DNA from: Algoriphagus sp. | GTDB taxonomy: Bacteria > Bacteroidota > Bacteroidia > Cytophagales > Cyclobacteriaceae | Length of the DNA stretch: 64,000 bases | Assembly (NCBI RefSeq): GCF_024305035.1 | Contig: NZ_JAMWZB010000002.1 | Coordinates: forward strand, 107,404-171,403 | Direction: 5' to 3' | Shown here: one piece after another, positions 35,771 to 45,192 of the stretch | Layout: each line of letters opens with the position of its first letter | Numbering within the stretch: position 1 is the first letter of the stretch | Notes under the pieces: model-generated | Seen by the model: only the letters and a program-made list of their open reading frames with translations | What the model was told of the DNA's origin: nothing | Databases searched by the model: none | Position numbers and translations under genes: made by a program

Positions 35771-37142
35771 ATTTTTCCAATCTTCGATAAAGCGAAGCTC
35801 TTGTCAATCCAAGTTCTTTGGCAGCTTTGGAAATATTTCCCCCGTTTTTGTCAATGGCCCGCTGAATGGTACTTCGCTCCATATCATCGAGATTCAAGGT
35901 ATTGGATGCAGGTGCTTTTTCAGAGGCTGGCTTGGCCGAAAGAAAAAAGAAATCTCTTGAATCTAATTCATCACCATCTGCCATGATGATTGCCCGCTCA
36001 ATGGCATGCTGCAGCTCTCGAATATTTCCAGGCCAAGTGTAGCGTTGCAAAAGGTCCATAGCCGCCGGGCGAAACCCAATGAAATTTTTGCGATATTTTT
36101 GGGAGTATTGCTTCAAAAAGTGATTGGCCAAGGTCGGGATGTCATCTTGCCGCTCCCGGAGTGGGGGAAGGAATATTTCTACGGTATTGATTCGATAAAG
36201 CAAATCCTGTCGGAAGGTGTTTTCCATTACCATCTCATGCACGTGCATGTTGGTTGCGCAGATTAAGCGGATATCAACCGGAATAGCTTTATTGGTACCG
36301 ATCCGGGTAACCTCCCGTTTTTGGAGGACCGTCAGAAGTTTGGATTGCAGCGGCATGGAAAGATTTCCAATTTCATCTAAAAAAAGTGTTCCCTTGTCGG
36401 CAATTTCAAATCGTCCGGCACGGTCATCTTTGGCATCGGTAAACGCACCCCGCTTATGCCCGAATAGCTCCGACTCAAATAAGGTCTCTGTAATTGATCC
36501 CATATCCACCCCTACAAAGATTTCATCTTTACGAAGGGATCGCTCGTGTATCGCTCGGGCGATAAGTTCTTTTCCCGTCCCGTTTTCTCCAAGGATCAGG
36601 ATATTCGCATCGGTCTGAGCAACTTTATCAATAATGGAAAAAATATTCTTCATCGAAGCGGAATTCCCGATAATATCGGTGTAAGGTTTTTTCAAGTCGG
36701 ACTGAAGCTGTTTTTGTTTCTTTTGCAGTTTGTCCACCTCATTGTAGCTTTCCTTCAGCTTGATGGCAGCTGAAAGCGTAGCGATAAGCTTTTCATTTTG
36801 CCAGGGTTTGAGGATAAAATCTGTTGCTCCTTCTTTGAGTGCCTGTACGGCCATTTCCACATCTCCAAAGGCAGTGATCAAAATAACGACTGCTTTGGGA
36901 TCGATTTCTTTGATTTGATTAAGCCAGTAAAAACCTTCTTTGCCCGAGGTCGTGTCTTCCCGAAAATTCATGTCCAAAAGGATCACATCGTAATTATTGT
37001 TATTGATCAAAAAAGGGATTCTACGGGGGTCCTTTTCAATCATCACTTCCTTGGCGTGCTTTTTTAGAAGCATTTTTGCTGCAAAAAGCAAATCTTCGTT
37101 GTCGTCAATGATGAGGATTTTTCCTAAATCTTGGTTTTCCAT
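35760..37142 (-). CDS. Sigma-54-dependent response regulator, NtrC family
   Basis: A 460-residue regulator. The receiver domain has the phosphorylated Asp in VILLDMNF (about residue 57), and Lys in FILKPW. The AAA+ domain (about 150-380) contains GENGTGKELIARAIH (Walker A), FGHKRGAFTDAKDDR (the sigma-54 contact loop, GAFTDA rather than GAFTGA), GTLFLDEIGNL (Walker B) and RIGTNKAIPVDIRLI. A Fis-type HTH closes it (GNISKAAKELGLTRASLYRR). Phosphorylation by the coupled kinase should activate sigma-54 promoters; no -24/-12 site was recognised in the window. The GAFTDA form occurs in many Bacteroidota members of the family. Confidence 0.94.
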   Translation of the reverse strand: MENQDLGKILIIDDNEDLLFAAKMLLKKHAKEVMIEKDPRRIPFLINNNNYDVILLDMNFREDTTSGKEGFYWLNQIKEIDPKAVVILITAFGDVEMAVQALKEGATDFILKPWQNEKLIATLSAAIKLKESYNEVDKLQKKQKQLQSDLKKPYTDIIGNSASMKNIFSIIDKVAQTDANILILGENGTGKELIARAIHERSLRKDEIFVGVDMGSITETLFESELFGHKRGAFTDAKDDRAGRFEIADKGTLFLDEIGNLSMPLQSKLLTVLQKREVTRIGTNKAIPVDIRLICATNMHVHEMVMENTFRQDLLYRINTVEIFLPPLRERQDDIPTLANHFLKQYSQKYRKNFIGFRPAAMDLLQRYTWPGNIRELQHAIERAIIMADGDELDSRDFFFLSAKPASEKAPASNTLNLDDMERSTIQRAIDKNGGNISKAAKELGLTRASLYRRLEKYGL

Positions 37143-37224
37143 GATGGTCTTGTTCAGTCTTGGTTATGTGAAAAATGATGCCAAGCGCCAATTTACGATA
37201 ATTAGGGCATTTTGAGGAATTGAC

Positions 37225-37314
37225 TGTCCGATTTTGTACGTAATTACATCAATATCGGACATTATATCGGACATTTTGTTGATTTTCCTGCCCCGTATAT
37301 AATTTGTATCTTTG
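37225..37314 (+). promoter_or_regulatory. Repeated TCGGACA boxes and candidate promoter of the FKBP gene
   Basis: The 199-base gap between the divergent NtrC-type regulator and the FKBP gene has a perfect 12-base tandem repeat, ATATCGGACATT twice at 37252-37275. A TGTCCGAT in the opposite direction at 37225-37232 makes an inverted pair with ATCGGACA. TATCTTTG at 37307-37314 matches the Bacteroidota -7 consensus; a TTTG at 37275-37278 is farther upstream than the usual 19-21 bases. The repeats could be regulator binding sites; that is inference. Confidence 0.45.
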
Positions 37315-37341
37315 TTCTTTAATCAAAAAAGAATAATTATC

Positions 37342-37767
37342 ATGCAAGCAAAAAAAGGTGATAACGTACAAGTACACTACACGGGAAAATTGGAAGACGG
37401 AAGCGTATTTGACTCCTCTATTCAGCGCGAACCACTCGGATTTACCTTGGGTGGGGGACAAATGATTCAAGGCTTTGATACAGCAGTACACGGTATGGCT
37501 GTTGGCGATAAAAAAACAGTGACCATTCCTGCTGCAGAAGCGTATGGTGAGCGAAGAGATGATATGATGATTGATGTCCCTTTAACTCAGGTACCTGAGA
37601 ATATTACCCCAGAAATCGGAATGCAACTTACCCTTCAAGGTGGAAACGGCCAACCGATGCCTGTGACGGTGACCAATATGGACGAGGAAAAAATTACCTT
37701 GGATGCCAATCATCAGTTGGCAGGGAAAGATCTGATTTTTGACATTGAGCTGGTCAAAATCGGTTAA
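37342..37767 (+). CDS. FKBP-type peptidyl-prolyl isomerase, SlyD-like
   Basis: A 141-residue cytosolic protein. ATG at 37342 (MQAKKGDNVQVHYTGKLEDG) is preferred over a TTG ten codons upstream. The FKBP core is clear: VHYTGKLEDGSVFDSS, IPAAEAYGERRDD, then an inserted-in-flap domain (about 70-120) ending TLDANHQLAGKDLIFDIELV, the SlyD layout. It lacks the His-rich metal tail of E. coli SlyD. It catalyses proline cis-trans isomerisation and probably helps folding. A terminator follows. Confidence 0.92.
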   Translation: MQAKKGDNVQVHYTGKLEDGSVFDSSIQREPLGFTLGGGQMIQGFDTAVHGMAVGDKKTVTIPAAEAYGERRDDMMIDVPLTQVPENITPEIGMQLTLQGGNGQPMPVTVTNMDEEKITLDANHQLAGKDLIFDIELVKIG

Positions 37768-37789
37768 GATTTTTGATCAAATTCTTCGA

Positions 37790-37826
37790 AACCCGTTCTG
37801 GAGATTGAATTCAGATCGGGTTTTTT
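37790..37826 (+). terminator. Terminator after the FKBP gene
   Basis: AACCCG (37790-37795) pairs with CGGGTT (37817-37822), and TCTG/CAGA extend the stem across single mismatches. Six T follow (37821-37826), the last two inside the stop codon of the convergent gene. It serves the FKBP gene and weakly the minus-strand gene. Confidence 0.8.
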
Positions 37827-38655
37827 AGTACCTATTTTGTATGGCATGGGGAATGGCATAAAGTTCGATTCGGTCCTGGAAGATCAGTGCCATTCTTTCT
37901 TGACCAAATTGGACTTGCCGAACTTCGGTTTGATCCAAACTCAGCAAGGTCCTGGTTTGCCGGCTGGGAATATGATAGGATTGAATCGTTTGGTCTTCGA
38001 CCCAAAGCAATTGGTCCTGATAGTAACAAATCCGGTCAAAACTGGGGACAGGGATTTTTTCCAAAAAATTGGCTTGATTGTCAAAGACAAAAACCCCGCT
38101 GCTTTCCGTATTGACAAAGAGCCGATTTTTGATTTCACGGATCTCTTTGATTTCCAGGTTTTCGGTAGTCAAAATCAAGTTAAGAGGCTGTTGATCCAGG
38201 ACAACCTTTCTTCGGTAATCCATCCGCTTTAGACTAAAATCGGATTCATCCCAGACCCAAATAATGGTTCCATTTCCCAGAGTAGAAGCTTTGGCTAGAT
38301 TGATTTGAGGAAAAGGATATCGGCCTTCGGATAGTGGGTTTAAAAACCGGTCTAAGATTCGAAATTCCTGCCGAACTTCTGAAAAGCTAAAAATAGTGAC
38401 GGTCCATGCTGCTTCGAGTTGTTGTAATTTGCCTTGCTGTGGAGGCGAAAAATAATTGGTTTGATTTCCATTTTCATCAAACAGATATAAATCTCCTTGC
38501 AGGGTCGAGAGGTATAATTGATCTCGATTGTCAAAGGAAAGCAGGTCAAAATCCGGAATGCTTAGGGTGGCAATGGGGGAGGATTCCAAGGTGGATTGGG
38601 CCGAAGATTCCCAATAGCCCAAAAGGAGTACCGGGAGAATTCTTAGCAAGCTCAT
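37825..38655 (-). CDS. Secreted beta-propeller-like hypothetical protein
   Basis: A 276-residue protein with a signal peptide (MSLLRILPVLLLGYWESSAQ). The mature part shows repeated short beta blades with an Asp/Asn-Gln/Leu-Tyr-Leu pattern (FDNRDQLYLSTLQGDLYLFD, then NLEIKEIREIKNRLFVNTES and YYQDQLLWVEDQTI), as in six-bladed NHL/6-bladed-beta-propeller proteins. No catalytic residues are evident. Its start overlaps the LpxH stop by 4 bases, so the two are co-expressed. A role in the envelope is likely; the function is unknown. Confidence 0.7.
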   Translation of the reverse strand: MSLLRILPVLLLGYWESSAQSTLESSPIATLSIPDFDLLSFDNRDQLYLSTLQGDLYLFDENGNQTNYFSPPQQGKLQQLEAAWTVTIFSFSEVRQEFRILDRFLNPLSEGRYPFPQINLAKASTLGNGTIIWVWDESDFSLKRMDYRRKVVLDQQPLNLILTTENLEIKEIREIKNRLFVNTESSGVFVFDNQANFLEKIPVPSFDRICYYQDQLLWVEDQTIQSYHIPSRQTRTLLSLDQTEVRQVQFGQERMALIFQDRIELYAIPHAIQNRY

Positions 38656-39428
38656 CCTCGGAAGGGTTTAAGTTTAGCCTGCTTTCCGTCAAACTCCAGG
38701 AAAGTACATTGATTCACCCATTCCCCCAAATTGAAATAGACCGAATGGGGATGGATGGGGATTTGCAAAGGCAGATGCCGATGGCCAAAAATGTAATAGT
38801 CATGGTGTTTTTTTTCCTCTAGCTCTTTGCAATATTGCCAAAGCCATTCATCTTCTCCCAAAAAATGATCCTCGCCCTTTTTGAGATTGGTAATGCGGCT
38901 TTTACCGGACCAGGCTTTAGCCAAGCGAATGCCCAAGTCGGGATGAACCCATCGAAAAACCCACTGTGCGAGCGGATTGGTAAAGACTTTTTTCAATACT
39001 TTATACATCGAATCCCCAGGGCCCAAACCATCGCCGTGACCGACTAAAATTCGTTTGTTTTCAACCATCAACTCAATGGGATGGTGGTAAATGGGGATGT
39101 CCAATTCTTGGGTAAAATAGTCTTTCATCCAGAGATCATGATTCCCCGTGAAAAATAAAATAGGGATTTGTTTGGTTCTGAGTTCGTGAATTTTTGATAT
39201 AAAGGGGATAAAACCTTTGGGGATGACTTCCCGGTATTCAAACCAAAAATCAAAAATATCTCCGACTAGAAAAATGGCGGCGGCTTCCTGCTGAATTTCA
39301 TCAAGCCAACGGATGATTTTTTGTTCTCTAATTTTGCTTTCCGAACGATCAGGCGCTCCCAGGTGAAAGTCAGAGGCAAAAAACAGTTTTTTTCCGTTCA
39401 ATGAGAAATTATGGGGATCGGTTGGCAT
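38652..39428 (-). CDS. lpxH: UDP-2,3-diacylglucosamine diphosphatase LpxH
   Basis: A 258-residue metallophosphoesterase. Motifs in order: FASDFHLGAPDR, LVGDIFDFWFEYR, FFTGNHDLWM, ILVGHGDGLGPGD and the final FGHRHLPL. The FDFWFEY and GNHDLWMKDYF elements are characteristic of the LpxH of Bacteroidota. It removes UMP from UDP-2,3-diacylglucosamine to give lipid X in lipid A synthesis, at the inner leaflet. It is upstream of a propeller protein with a 4-base overlap and separated from ftsH by a terminator. Confidence 0.9.
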   Translation of the reverse strand: MPTDPHNFSLNGKKLFFASDFHLGAPDRSESKIREQKIIRWLDEIQQEAAAIFLVGDIFDFWFEYREVIPKGFIPFISKIHELRTKQIPILFFTGNHDLWMKDYFTQELDIPIYHHPIELMVENKRILVGHGDGLGPGDSMYKVLKKVFTNPLAQWVFRWVHPDLGIRLAKAWSGKSRITNLKKGEDHFLGEDEWLWQYCKELEEKKHHDYYIFGHRHLPLQIPIHPHSVYFNLGEWVNQCTFLEFDGKQAKLKPFRG

Positions 39429-39456
39429 GCTGAAAGATAAGGGACGCTACAAAAAT

Positions 39457-39485
39457 AAAAAAGCCCCGAATCTTCGAGGCTTTTT
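39457..39485 (-). terminator. Terminator after the rsfS-ftsH operon
   Basis: AAAAAGCC (39458-39465) pairs with GGCTTTTT (39478-39485), with a further CGA/TCG pair inside. On the minus strand the stem ends in a U run. It lies 5 bases past the ftsH stop and before the lpxH start. Confidence 0.8.
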
Positions 39486-39489
39486 ATTG

Positions 39490-41589
39490 CTATTTTTCTG
39501 TTTTGGGCTCAGGGTCTATCGCCGAAATGGATTCCTCTTGAACCTCCGCATCCGGCTTTGAGCTTTCTTTGTCTCGGGAATCGGGAGCAGGAAGAGTCGC
39601 TTCCGGTTCCAAGTTGGGCTTAACTTTATCTTTCTTATTGGTAAAGGCTTGGTAGGTGGTCTCTTTTTCAAAAGGTCTTTTCCCTATTAACTTTTCCAAG
39701 TCAGACTGGAATAAGATTTCCTTTTCCAATAACTCTTTGGCCAAGATCTCCAATTCCTCTCTTTTGTCTTTCAGCAGGTCAAGGGTTCGCTTGTAGGCAA
39801 ACTCAATTAACTTATGAACCTCTTGATCGATCAGTTCGGCAGTAGCCTCTGAGTAAGGTTTGGTCATCTTGTATCCATCGCTTTTACTCTCGTAAAAAGA
39901 GATGTTCCCCAGCTTTTCATTCATCCCGTAAACCGATACGATGGAATAGGCCAGTTTGGTAATGCGCTCCAAATCGGAAAGCGCTCCGGTAGAAATTTTT
40001 CCAAAGATGATTTCTTCGGCCGCTCTACCGCCTAAGGTCATGCACATTTCATCGATGAGCTGTTCGGTTTGATAGAGGAATTGTTCCTTAGGAAGGTATT
40101 GAGCATAGCCTAAAGCAGCCACTCCACGCGGTACAATACTTACTTTGACCAAAGGATCTGCGTGCTCCAGGAACCAACCGGCTACCGCATGACCTGCCTC
40201 ATGATACGCTACAATTTTCTTCTCCTCAGGAGAGATGATTTTATTCTTCTTTTCCAATCCACCGATCACCCGATCGACTGCATCCTGGAAATCCTGCATA
40301 TCGACTGCAGTTTTGTTTCTACGCGCAGCAATTAATGCAGCCTCATTACAGACGTTTGCAATCTCGGCACCTGCAAATCCCGGAGTCTGGGCTGCTAATT
40401 TTTTGGGATCAACATCCTCACTGATTTTAATCGGCTTGAGGTGAACTTTGAAAATGGCTTCTCTGCCCACGATATCCGGCTTGTCGATGGATATCTGACG
40501 ATCAAATCGACCGGGTCTCAACAAGGCGCTGTCCAACACATCGGGTCGGTTGGTTGCGGCAAGAACAATCACCCCGGTGTCTGTGCCGAAGCCATCCATC
40601 TCCACCAAAAGCGAATTTAGCGTATTTTCCCGTTCGTCGTTCGAGCCGGGCATTTGGCCTTTTCCTCTAGATCTACCAATGGCGTCTATCTCGTCAATAA
40701 AGATGATACAGGGTGCTTTTTCTTTGGCTTGCTTAAACAAATCTCGAACTCGTGCTGCTCCCACACCGACAAACATTTCAACGAAATCCGAACCGGATAA
40801 CGTAAAGAAAGGGACGCCTGCCTCTCCAGCCACTGCTTTTGCCAATAGGGTTTTACCGGTTCCCGGAGGTCCTACCAATAAGGCACCTTTAGGGATTTTA
40901 CCCCCAAGCTTTGTGAATTTGGAAGGATTTTTTAAAAATTCAACAATCTCTTGAATTTCCTCCTTGGCTTCATCTAATCCAGCCACATTGTCAAAGGTGA
41001 TTTTCACCTTATTTTCAGCATCAAAAAGCTGCGCTTTGGATTTGCCTACATTGAATATTTGACCACCGGGTCCAGAAGGCCCTGCCATTCTTCGCATCAT
41101 AAACCAGAAGAATACAAAAAGCAAGATCAAGAAGCCAAAGCTACCAAACCAACTGCTCCAATTCTCTTCGGTTGTGACTGAGTAGCCTATCCGTTGATCT
41201 GCTTCCACCTGTTCTTCCAAAGCATCAAAATCGGTGGCAAACTTATCCGAGGAAGCCACCTGTAGGGAATAATGTGGCCCATTGGGATTGAAGAAACTGG
41301 AATTTGCTTCCAACTCGGCTCTATATTTTTCTTTAGAAAGTGCTGAGGGCTTGAGGGTGACATCGACCCGGTCCATGTTTTTTACAATCATGACTTTGGC
41401 GATATCGCCTGAGCGATACATGTCTTCAAATCGCCTCTGAGTAATGTCTACCATGGATCCCCGCTGCTGAATCCAAGTAAGTCCAATCAAAACCAAGATG
41501 GCCGCTATAATTAGCCAAAATTGGAAGCCTGGCTTTTGCGGTGGTTTTGGGACAAATTTTTTGCCTTTATTATTCGTGTTCTCGCTCAT
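39490..41589 (-). CDS. ftsH: ATP-dependent zinc metalloprotease FtsH
   Basis: A 699-residue inner-membrane protease. Two membrane helices (about 24-43 and 148-170) flank a small periplasmic domain. The AAA module has [13 protein letters not shown] near 238, [16 protein letters not shown] (Walker B) and the second region of homology [20 protein letters not shown]. The zinc protease has HEAGH (463-467) and [15 protein letters not shown] with the third ligand. The C-terminal ~80 residues are an acidic, Pro-rich tail. It degrades unassembled and regulatory membrane proteins. It follows rsfS on the same strand. Confidence 0.97.
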   Translation of the reverse strand: MSENTNNKGKKFVPKPPQKPGFQFWLIIAAILVLIGLTWIQQRGSMVDITQRRFEDMYRSGDIAKVMIVKNMDRVDVTLKPSALSKEKYRAELEANSSFFNPNGPHYSLQVASSDKFATDFDALEEQVEADQRIGYSVTTEENWSSWFGSFGFLILLFVFFWFMMRRMAGPSGPGGQIFNVGKSKAQLFDAENKVKITFDNVAGLDEAKEEIQEIVEFLKNPSKFTKLGGKIPKGALLVGPPGTGKTLLAKAVAGEAGVPFFTLSGSDFVEMFVGVGAARVRDLFKQAKEKAPCIIFIDEIDAIGRSRGKGQMPGSNDERENTLNSLLVEMDGFGTDTGVIVLAATNRPDVLDSALLRPGRFDRQISIDKPDIVGREAIFKVHLKPIKISEDVDPKKLAAQTPGFAGAEIANVCNEAALIAARRNKTAVDMQDFQDAVDRVIGGLEKKNKIISPEEKKIVAYHEAGHAVAGWFLEHADPLVKVSIVPRGVAALGYAQYLPKEQFLYQTEQLIDEMCMTLGGRAAEEIIFGKISTGALSDLERITKLAYSIVSVYGMNEKLGNISFYESKSDGYKMTKPYSEATAELIDQEVHKLIEFAYKRTLDLLKDKREELEILAKELLEKEILFQSDLEKLIGKRPFEKETTYQAFTNKKDKVKPNLEPEATLPAPDSRDKESSKPDAEVQEESISAIDPEPKTEK

Positions 41590-41652
41590 CTATTTTTGAT
41601 AATTCTATAAACTTATGTTCAAACGGCCAGGTGGCCTGAAAGTTTGTGGAAA

Positions 41653-42000
41653 TTAATTGACTTGGACCATTTTTGCATCGCCCCAGAGTTCTTCCAAACC
41701 GTAATAGTGTCTTTTCTCCTTAAGAAAAATATGGGCAACCACATCGACATAGTCCATGAGTATCCATTGTTTGCCGCTTTTTCCTTCTTTTCTATAGGGG
41801 AGGGATTCCCCGGCTTTTACTACTTGCTCTTCTATTGAATCTGAGATAGATTCCATTTGGGTGTCTGAGTTTCCAGAACAAATTACAAAAAAATCAGCTA
41901 CTGAATTTTTGATCTTTCTTAAGTCCATGACTACAATATCGGAGGCTTTTTTTTCCTCCATTCCTTTTACAATGATTTTGCTCAGCTCTTCTGCTGTCAT
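41653..42000 (-). CDS. rsfS: Ribosome silencing factor RsfS
   Basis: A 115-residue protein with the RsfS/Iojap signature: KASDIVVMDLRKI, ADFFVICSGNSDTQMESISD and GKQWILMDYVDVVAHIFL. It binds uL14 and blocks subunit joining under nutrient limitation. It leads the rsfS-ftsH pair, a linkage common in Bacteroidota, with 63 bases to ftsH. A divergent birA shares the upstream region. Confidence 0.95.
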   Translation of the reverse strand: MTAEELSKIIVKGMEEKKASDIVVMDLRKIKNSVADFFVICSGNSDTQMESISDSIEEQVVKAGESLPYRKEGKSGKQWILMDYVDVVAHIFLKEKRHYYGLEELWGDAKMVQVN

Positions 42001-42022
42001 ATTATTCGTTTAATTTTGCAAA

Positions 42023-42049
42023 GCCTAAATAAACTATTCGCTATTAGGC
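42023..42049. promoter_or_regulatory. Inverted repeat between rsfS and birA
   Basis: GCCTAA (42023-42028) and TTAGGC (42044-42049) form a 6-bp inverted repeat with a 15-base spacer in the 62-base divergent gap. The spacing resembles BirA-type operators, but the BirA here has no DNA-binding domain and the sequence differs from the known box. Short arms like this can occur by chance. Confidence 0.25.
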
Positions 42050-42062
42050 AAACTCAATAGTT

Positions 42063-42833
42063 ATGTATAAAATTCTTGCCAACACCATTTTTTTAGGAAA
42101 AGATATACATTTCCTGCCAGTCTGTCACTCAAGCAATGACATTGCGCTCCGATTAGTCAGGGAAAAACAGGCTATGGAAGGAACCATTGTCGTTTGCGCT
42201 GATCAAATCCGGGGAAAGGGACAGCGGGGTAATGCATGGGAAACCCAAGCCGGGAAAAATTTAACCTTTTCCCTGGTATTGAAGCCAGATTTTTTGGATC
42301 TGACGGAACAATTTTACCTCAATATGGCTATTTCAAATGCCATACGAAAGATTTTCGAAGAATATGTTTCCGATATTCAAGTGAAATGGCCCAATGATCT
42401 GGTGGTGCCTGGGTTTGGGAAAATTGGTGGCATATTAATCGAGAATATTCTGGGCACCAAAGGCTGGGAGTATGCTGTAGTAGGTATTGGGTTAAATATC
42501 AATCAGGAGGTATTTTCAGCCGGTCAGGCAACCTCGCTTAAAAAGTTAACGGGCTCGGAATTTGATTTGGAGGAGATATTCCGTCTTTTGATTATTCAGA
42601 TCGAGCAGAATTATATCCGATTAAGGCAACATGCCTTACTGCCCATCAAACAGGAGTACTTACGCTACCTGTTTCTCTGGGACTCATGGCAATCCTTTGA
42701 CACAAAATACGGGACGGTAAATGGGAAAATCTCAGGGATCAATCCCCTGGGAAAACTTGAATTGACACTGGAAAATGGTGAGATTCAATTCTTTGATTTT
42801 AAGGAGATTCGCTTTCCAAGCATTGGAATTTGA
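42063..42833 (+). CDS. birA: Biotin-[acetyl-CoA-carboxylase] ligase
   Basis: A 256-residue monofunctional biotin ligase. It starts directly with the catalytic domain, with no N-terminal winged helix. Motifs: FLPVCHSSNDIALRLV, DQIRGKGQRGNAWET (biotinyl-adenylate loop G-R-G-x-x-G type), KWPNDLVV, KIGGILIENIL and YAVVGIGLNINQE. A small SH3-like C-terminal domain follows. It attaches biotin to the carboxylase carrier. Without a DNA-binding part it should not act as a repressor. Confidence 0.95.
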   Translation: MYKILANTIFLGKDIHFLPVCHSSNDIALRLVREKQAMEGTIVVCADQIRGKGQRGNAWETQAGKNLTFSLVLKPDFLDLTEQFYLNMAISNAIRKIFEEYVSDIQVKWPNDLVVPGFGKIGGILIENILGTKGWEYAVVGIGLNINQEVFSAGQATSLKKLTGSEFDLEEIFRLLIIQIEQNYIRLRQHALLPIKQEYLRYLFLWDSWQSFDTKYGTVNGKISGINPLGKLELTLENGEIQFFDFKEIRFPSIGI

Positions 42834-42857
42834 TTTTAAATTCCAAGATTTAAGCGG

Positions 42858-42865
42858 TACCTTTG
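42858..42865 (+). promoter_or_regulatory. Candidate -7 element of ahcY
   Basis: TACCTTTG matches the Bacteroidota consensus TAnnTTTG exactly and lies about 43 bases before the ahcY ATG. A TTTG at 42830-42833 is a possible -33 element, but the gap of 24 bases is longer than usual. Confidence 0.45.
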
Positions 42866-42907
42866 CACGAGTTTTTGAAAAAGATTTTAACAATTAACAC
42901 AATTCAT

Positions 42908-44227
42908 ATGTCAGAAATTAAATCTGAAAAATTTATTCCGTTTAAAGTAAAAGATATCTCACTGGCGGACTGGGGAAGAAAAGAGATCAAACTCGCCGAG
43001 GCAGAAATGCCCGGATTAATGGCTTTAAGAGAGGAGTATGGTGCTTCTCAACCTTTGAAAGGAGCGCGGATTGCAGGTTGTTTGCACATGACCATTCAGA
43101 CTGCCGTTTTGATTGAAACGTTGGTAGCCTTGGGAGCGGAGGTGACTTGGTCTTCCTGTAATATTTTTTCCACCCAGGATCACGCAGCGGCGGCGATAGC
43201 GGCCGCAGGAATTTCAGTTTATGCCTGGAAAGGGATGACTGCCGAAGAGTTTGACTGGTGCATTGAGCAGACCTTGTTTTTCGGCGAAGAAAGACATCCC
43301 CTCAATATGATTTTGGACGATGGGGGAGATTTAACCAATATGGTCTTGGATAATTACCCGGAATTGGTTGCCGGAATACGAGGTTTGTCTGAGGAGACGA
43401 CTACCGGTGTGCATCGGCTGTATGAGCGCATGAAAAATGGCACTCTTCCGATGCCGGCTATCAATGTGAATGATTCGGTAACCAAATCCAAATTTGACAA
43501 TAAGTATGGGTGCAAGGAATCTTTGGTCGATGCCATTCGAAGAGCTACCGATGTGATGATGGCCGGAAAAGTCGCTGTCGTAGCAGGATATGGGGATGTG
43601 GGGAAAGGATCTGCGGCTTCTTTGCGAGGTGCAGGTGCCCGAGTGATTGTCACTGAAATCGATCCGATCTGTGCCCTTCAGGCTGCCATGGATGGGTTTG
43701 CGGTGAAAAAAATGGTGGATGCTGTCAAAGAAGCGGATATCGTCGTGACAGCTACTGGAAATAAAGACATCATTACCGGTGAGCATTTCTTAGCGATGAA
43801 AGATAAAACCATCGTGTGTAATATTGGCCACTTTGATAATGAAATCGATATGGCTTGGTTGAACAAAAACTACGGACATACCAAAAACGTGATCAAGCCC
43901 CAAGTAGATTTGTATGACTTAGATGGGAAGGAGTTAATTATTTTGGCAGAAGGCAGATTGGTGAATTTGGGATGTGCGACTGGACACCCATCGTTTGTCA
44001 TGTCAAATTCCTTTACCAATCAGACTTTGGCTCAGTTGGAACTTTGGGAAAAGCATGAGGAATACCAGCCAGGAGTCTATGTACTCCCCAAAAATCTTGA
44101 CGAAAAAGTAGCTGCACTTCACCTGGCCAAATTGGGTGTGGAGCTGGAGACTCTTTCCCAGGATCAGGCAAAATACATCGGTGTAGAAGTCCAAGGACCA
44201 TTTAAGCCGGAGTATTATCGATACTAA
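42908..44227 (+). CDS. ahcY: Adenosylhomocysteinase
   Basis: A 439-residue protein from ATG 42908 ([20 protein letters not shown]); the 15 codons upstream are not protein-like. Motifs: [45 protein letters not shown], the NAD-binding [27 protein letters not shown] and the C-terminal [13 protein letters not shown]. It reversibly hydrolyses S-adenosylhomocysteine to homocysteine and adenosine, keeping methylation going. With cystathionine gamma-synthase at 10 kb it belongs to sulfur amino acid metabolism. A strong terminator follows. Confidence 0.98.
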   Translation: MSEIKSEKFIPFKVKDISLADWGRKEIKLAEAEMPGLMALREEYGASQPLKGARIAGCLHMTIQTAVLIETLVALGAEVTWSSCNIFSTQDHAAAAIAAAGISVYAWKGMTAEEFDWCIEQTLFFGEERHPLNMILDDGGDLTNMVLDNYPELVAGIRGLSEETTTGVHRLYERMKNGTLPMPAINVNDSVTKSKFDNKYGCKESLVDAIRRATDVMMAGKVAVVAGYGDVGKGSAASLRGAGARVIVTEIDPICALQAAMDGFAVKKMVDAVKEADIVVTATGNKDIITGEHFLAMKDKTIVCNIGHFDNEIDMAWLNKNYGHTKNVIKPQVDLYDLDGKELIILAEGRLVNLGCATGHPSFVMSNSFTNQTLAQLELWEKHEEYQPGVYVLPKNLDEKVAALHLAKLGVELETLSQDQAKYIGVEVQGPFKPEYYRY

Positions 44228-44250
44228 AATCCGTTTTGGAATAAAAAGCC

Positions 44251-44281
44251 AAAGCCCCGGAGTGTTTTCGGGGCTTTTTTT
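44251..44281 (+). terminator. Strong bidirectional terminator after ahcY
   Basis: AAAGCCCCG (44251-44259) pairs with CGGGGCTTT (44269-44277) around a 9-base loop; seven T follow (44275-44281). Convergent ahcY and a lipoprotein gene both end here; the minus-strand A run also works as a weaker tail. Confidence 0.9.
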
Positions 44282-44297
44282 AGTTTTTCAGGGTTGG

Positions 44298-45101
44298 CTA
44301 ATTGGTCAACTGCAGCCTTCTTCCATCTGGCAATTGGGCAAAAGCAATCACCTTGCAGTCCAATTCATTTTCGAAAGTCAGCGTATACCCGACCTGCTCA
44401 TTCTCCCCTCGACCCACTTGCCAGGTTTCCGTGCCTGCCAGAGGTAAAATTTGATCACTTTTAAAACAGTCAATGGAAACTATTTTGGGACTGGATAGGG
44501 TGAGATTTAGCCTTCTTCCCACTGCATTTCTCCCGGTAAGACTTCCCAAAGTAGAAAAAGATTGAACTCGAAATGCACTTCGTTCAATCGCATGTGAAAA
44601 TTCCCCGGAAATTTGATAGGTCAGATCATTCTTTGAAATTAAAATCAAATCATCAAAACTTTCGGTGAATTCAGAGAGCGAGCGTTGTTTGAAATTACGA
44701 GTTCCCGAAAGTTGAATATCCCCAAGCCGATAGTTTTCATACTTCACGATACGATACGGGACCGTGGAGACGTTTACAAAGGAAATGGTAATGCTACCCC
44801 TTCGTTCATTGACGGGATCCTCGGGCGTTTGGTAGGCTTGATCATAATCCAAGGTAACCTGTCGTAAGGCTGAGTCAATTTCAATTTTTGGGGAACCCGG
44901 AAGGCTGGTCGAATCCAGTACTCCAAAATCCCTGAAACTGTAGGTGAAAAGAGTGGAGCTCTCGGCTAAAGTTCGGGAAATCGTAAAAAGCTGGGTGGCT
45001 TCGGTTGGCAAGCTGGTCTGAATGATTCTGTCGGTATCATCTTGGCAGGCAGAAGCAAAAACCAGTAGAATTAGGGTATAGTAAATCGAGTAAGGTTTCA
45101 T
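44298..45101 (-). CDS. Hypothetical lipoprotein
   Basis: A 267-residue protein with a lipoprotein signal peptide: MKPYSIYYTLILLVFASAC, the lipobox ASAC placing the lipidated Cys at residue 19, followed by an acidic QDDTDR that fits an outer-membrane or surface lipoprotein. The mature part is beta-rich with no motif I recognise (LSGTRNFKQRSLSEFTESFD in the middle). Two Cys occur later, near 215 and 250 (SIDCFKS and ELDCKV). Function unknown. It faces ahcY across a terminator. Confidence 0.75.
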   Translation of the reverse strand: MKPYSIYYTLILLVFASACQDDTDRIIQTSLPTEATQLFTISRTLAESSTLFTYSFRDFGVLDSTSLPGSPKIEIDSALRQVTLDYDQAYQTPEDPVNERRGSITISFVNVSTVPYRIVKYENYRLGDIQLSGTRNFKQRSLSEFTESFDDLILISKNDLTYQISGEFSHAIERSAFRVQSFSTLGSLTGRNAVGRRLNLTLSSPKIVSIDCFKSDQILPLAGTETWQVGRGENEQVGYTLTFENELDCKVIAFAQLPDGRRLQLTN

Positions 45102-45192
45102 AGGGTAGTTAGAAACGGCAAATGGATGGCTTTATTGGCTTTCAATTACCAGGCCGTATCCTTATCTTGTCACAAGTCAACTCAAAAATAAT

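Noticed and set aside
36430..36480. GAFTDA instead of GAFTGA as loss of sigma-54 contact
   Set aside because: This variant is common in Bacteroidota NtrC-family regulators with otherwise intact motifs, so I do not treat it as inactivating.
37825..38232. Plus-strand frames across 37.8-38.2 kb
   Set aside because: They mirror the propeller gene on the other strand, which has a signal peptide and blade repeats; the plus-strand product has no such features.
42023..42049. Inverted repeat as a BirA operator
   Set aside because: The BirA here has no DNA-binding domain and the arms are only 6 bases; kept as a low-confidence regulatory note only.
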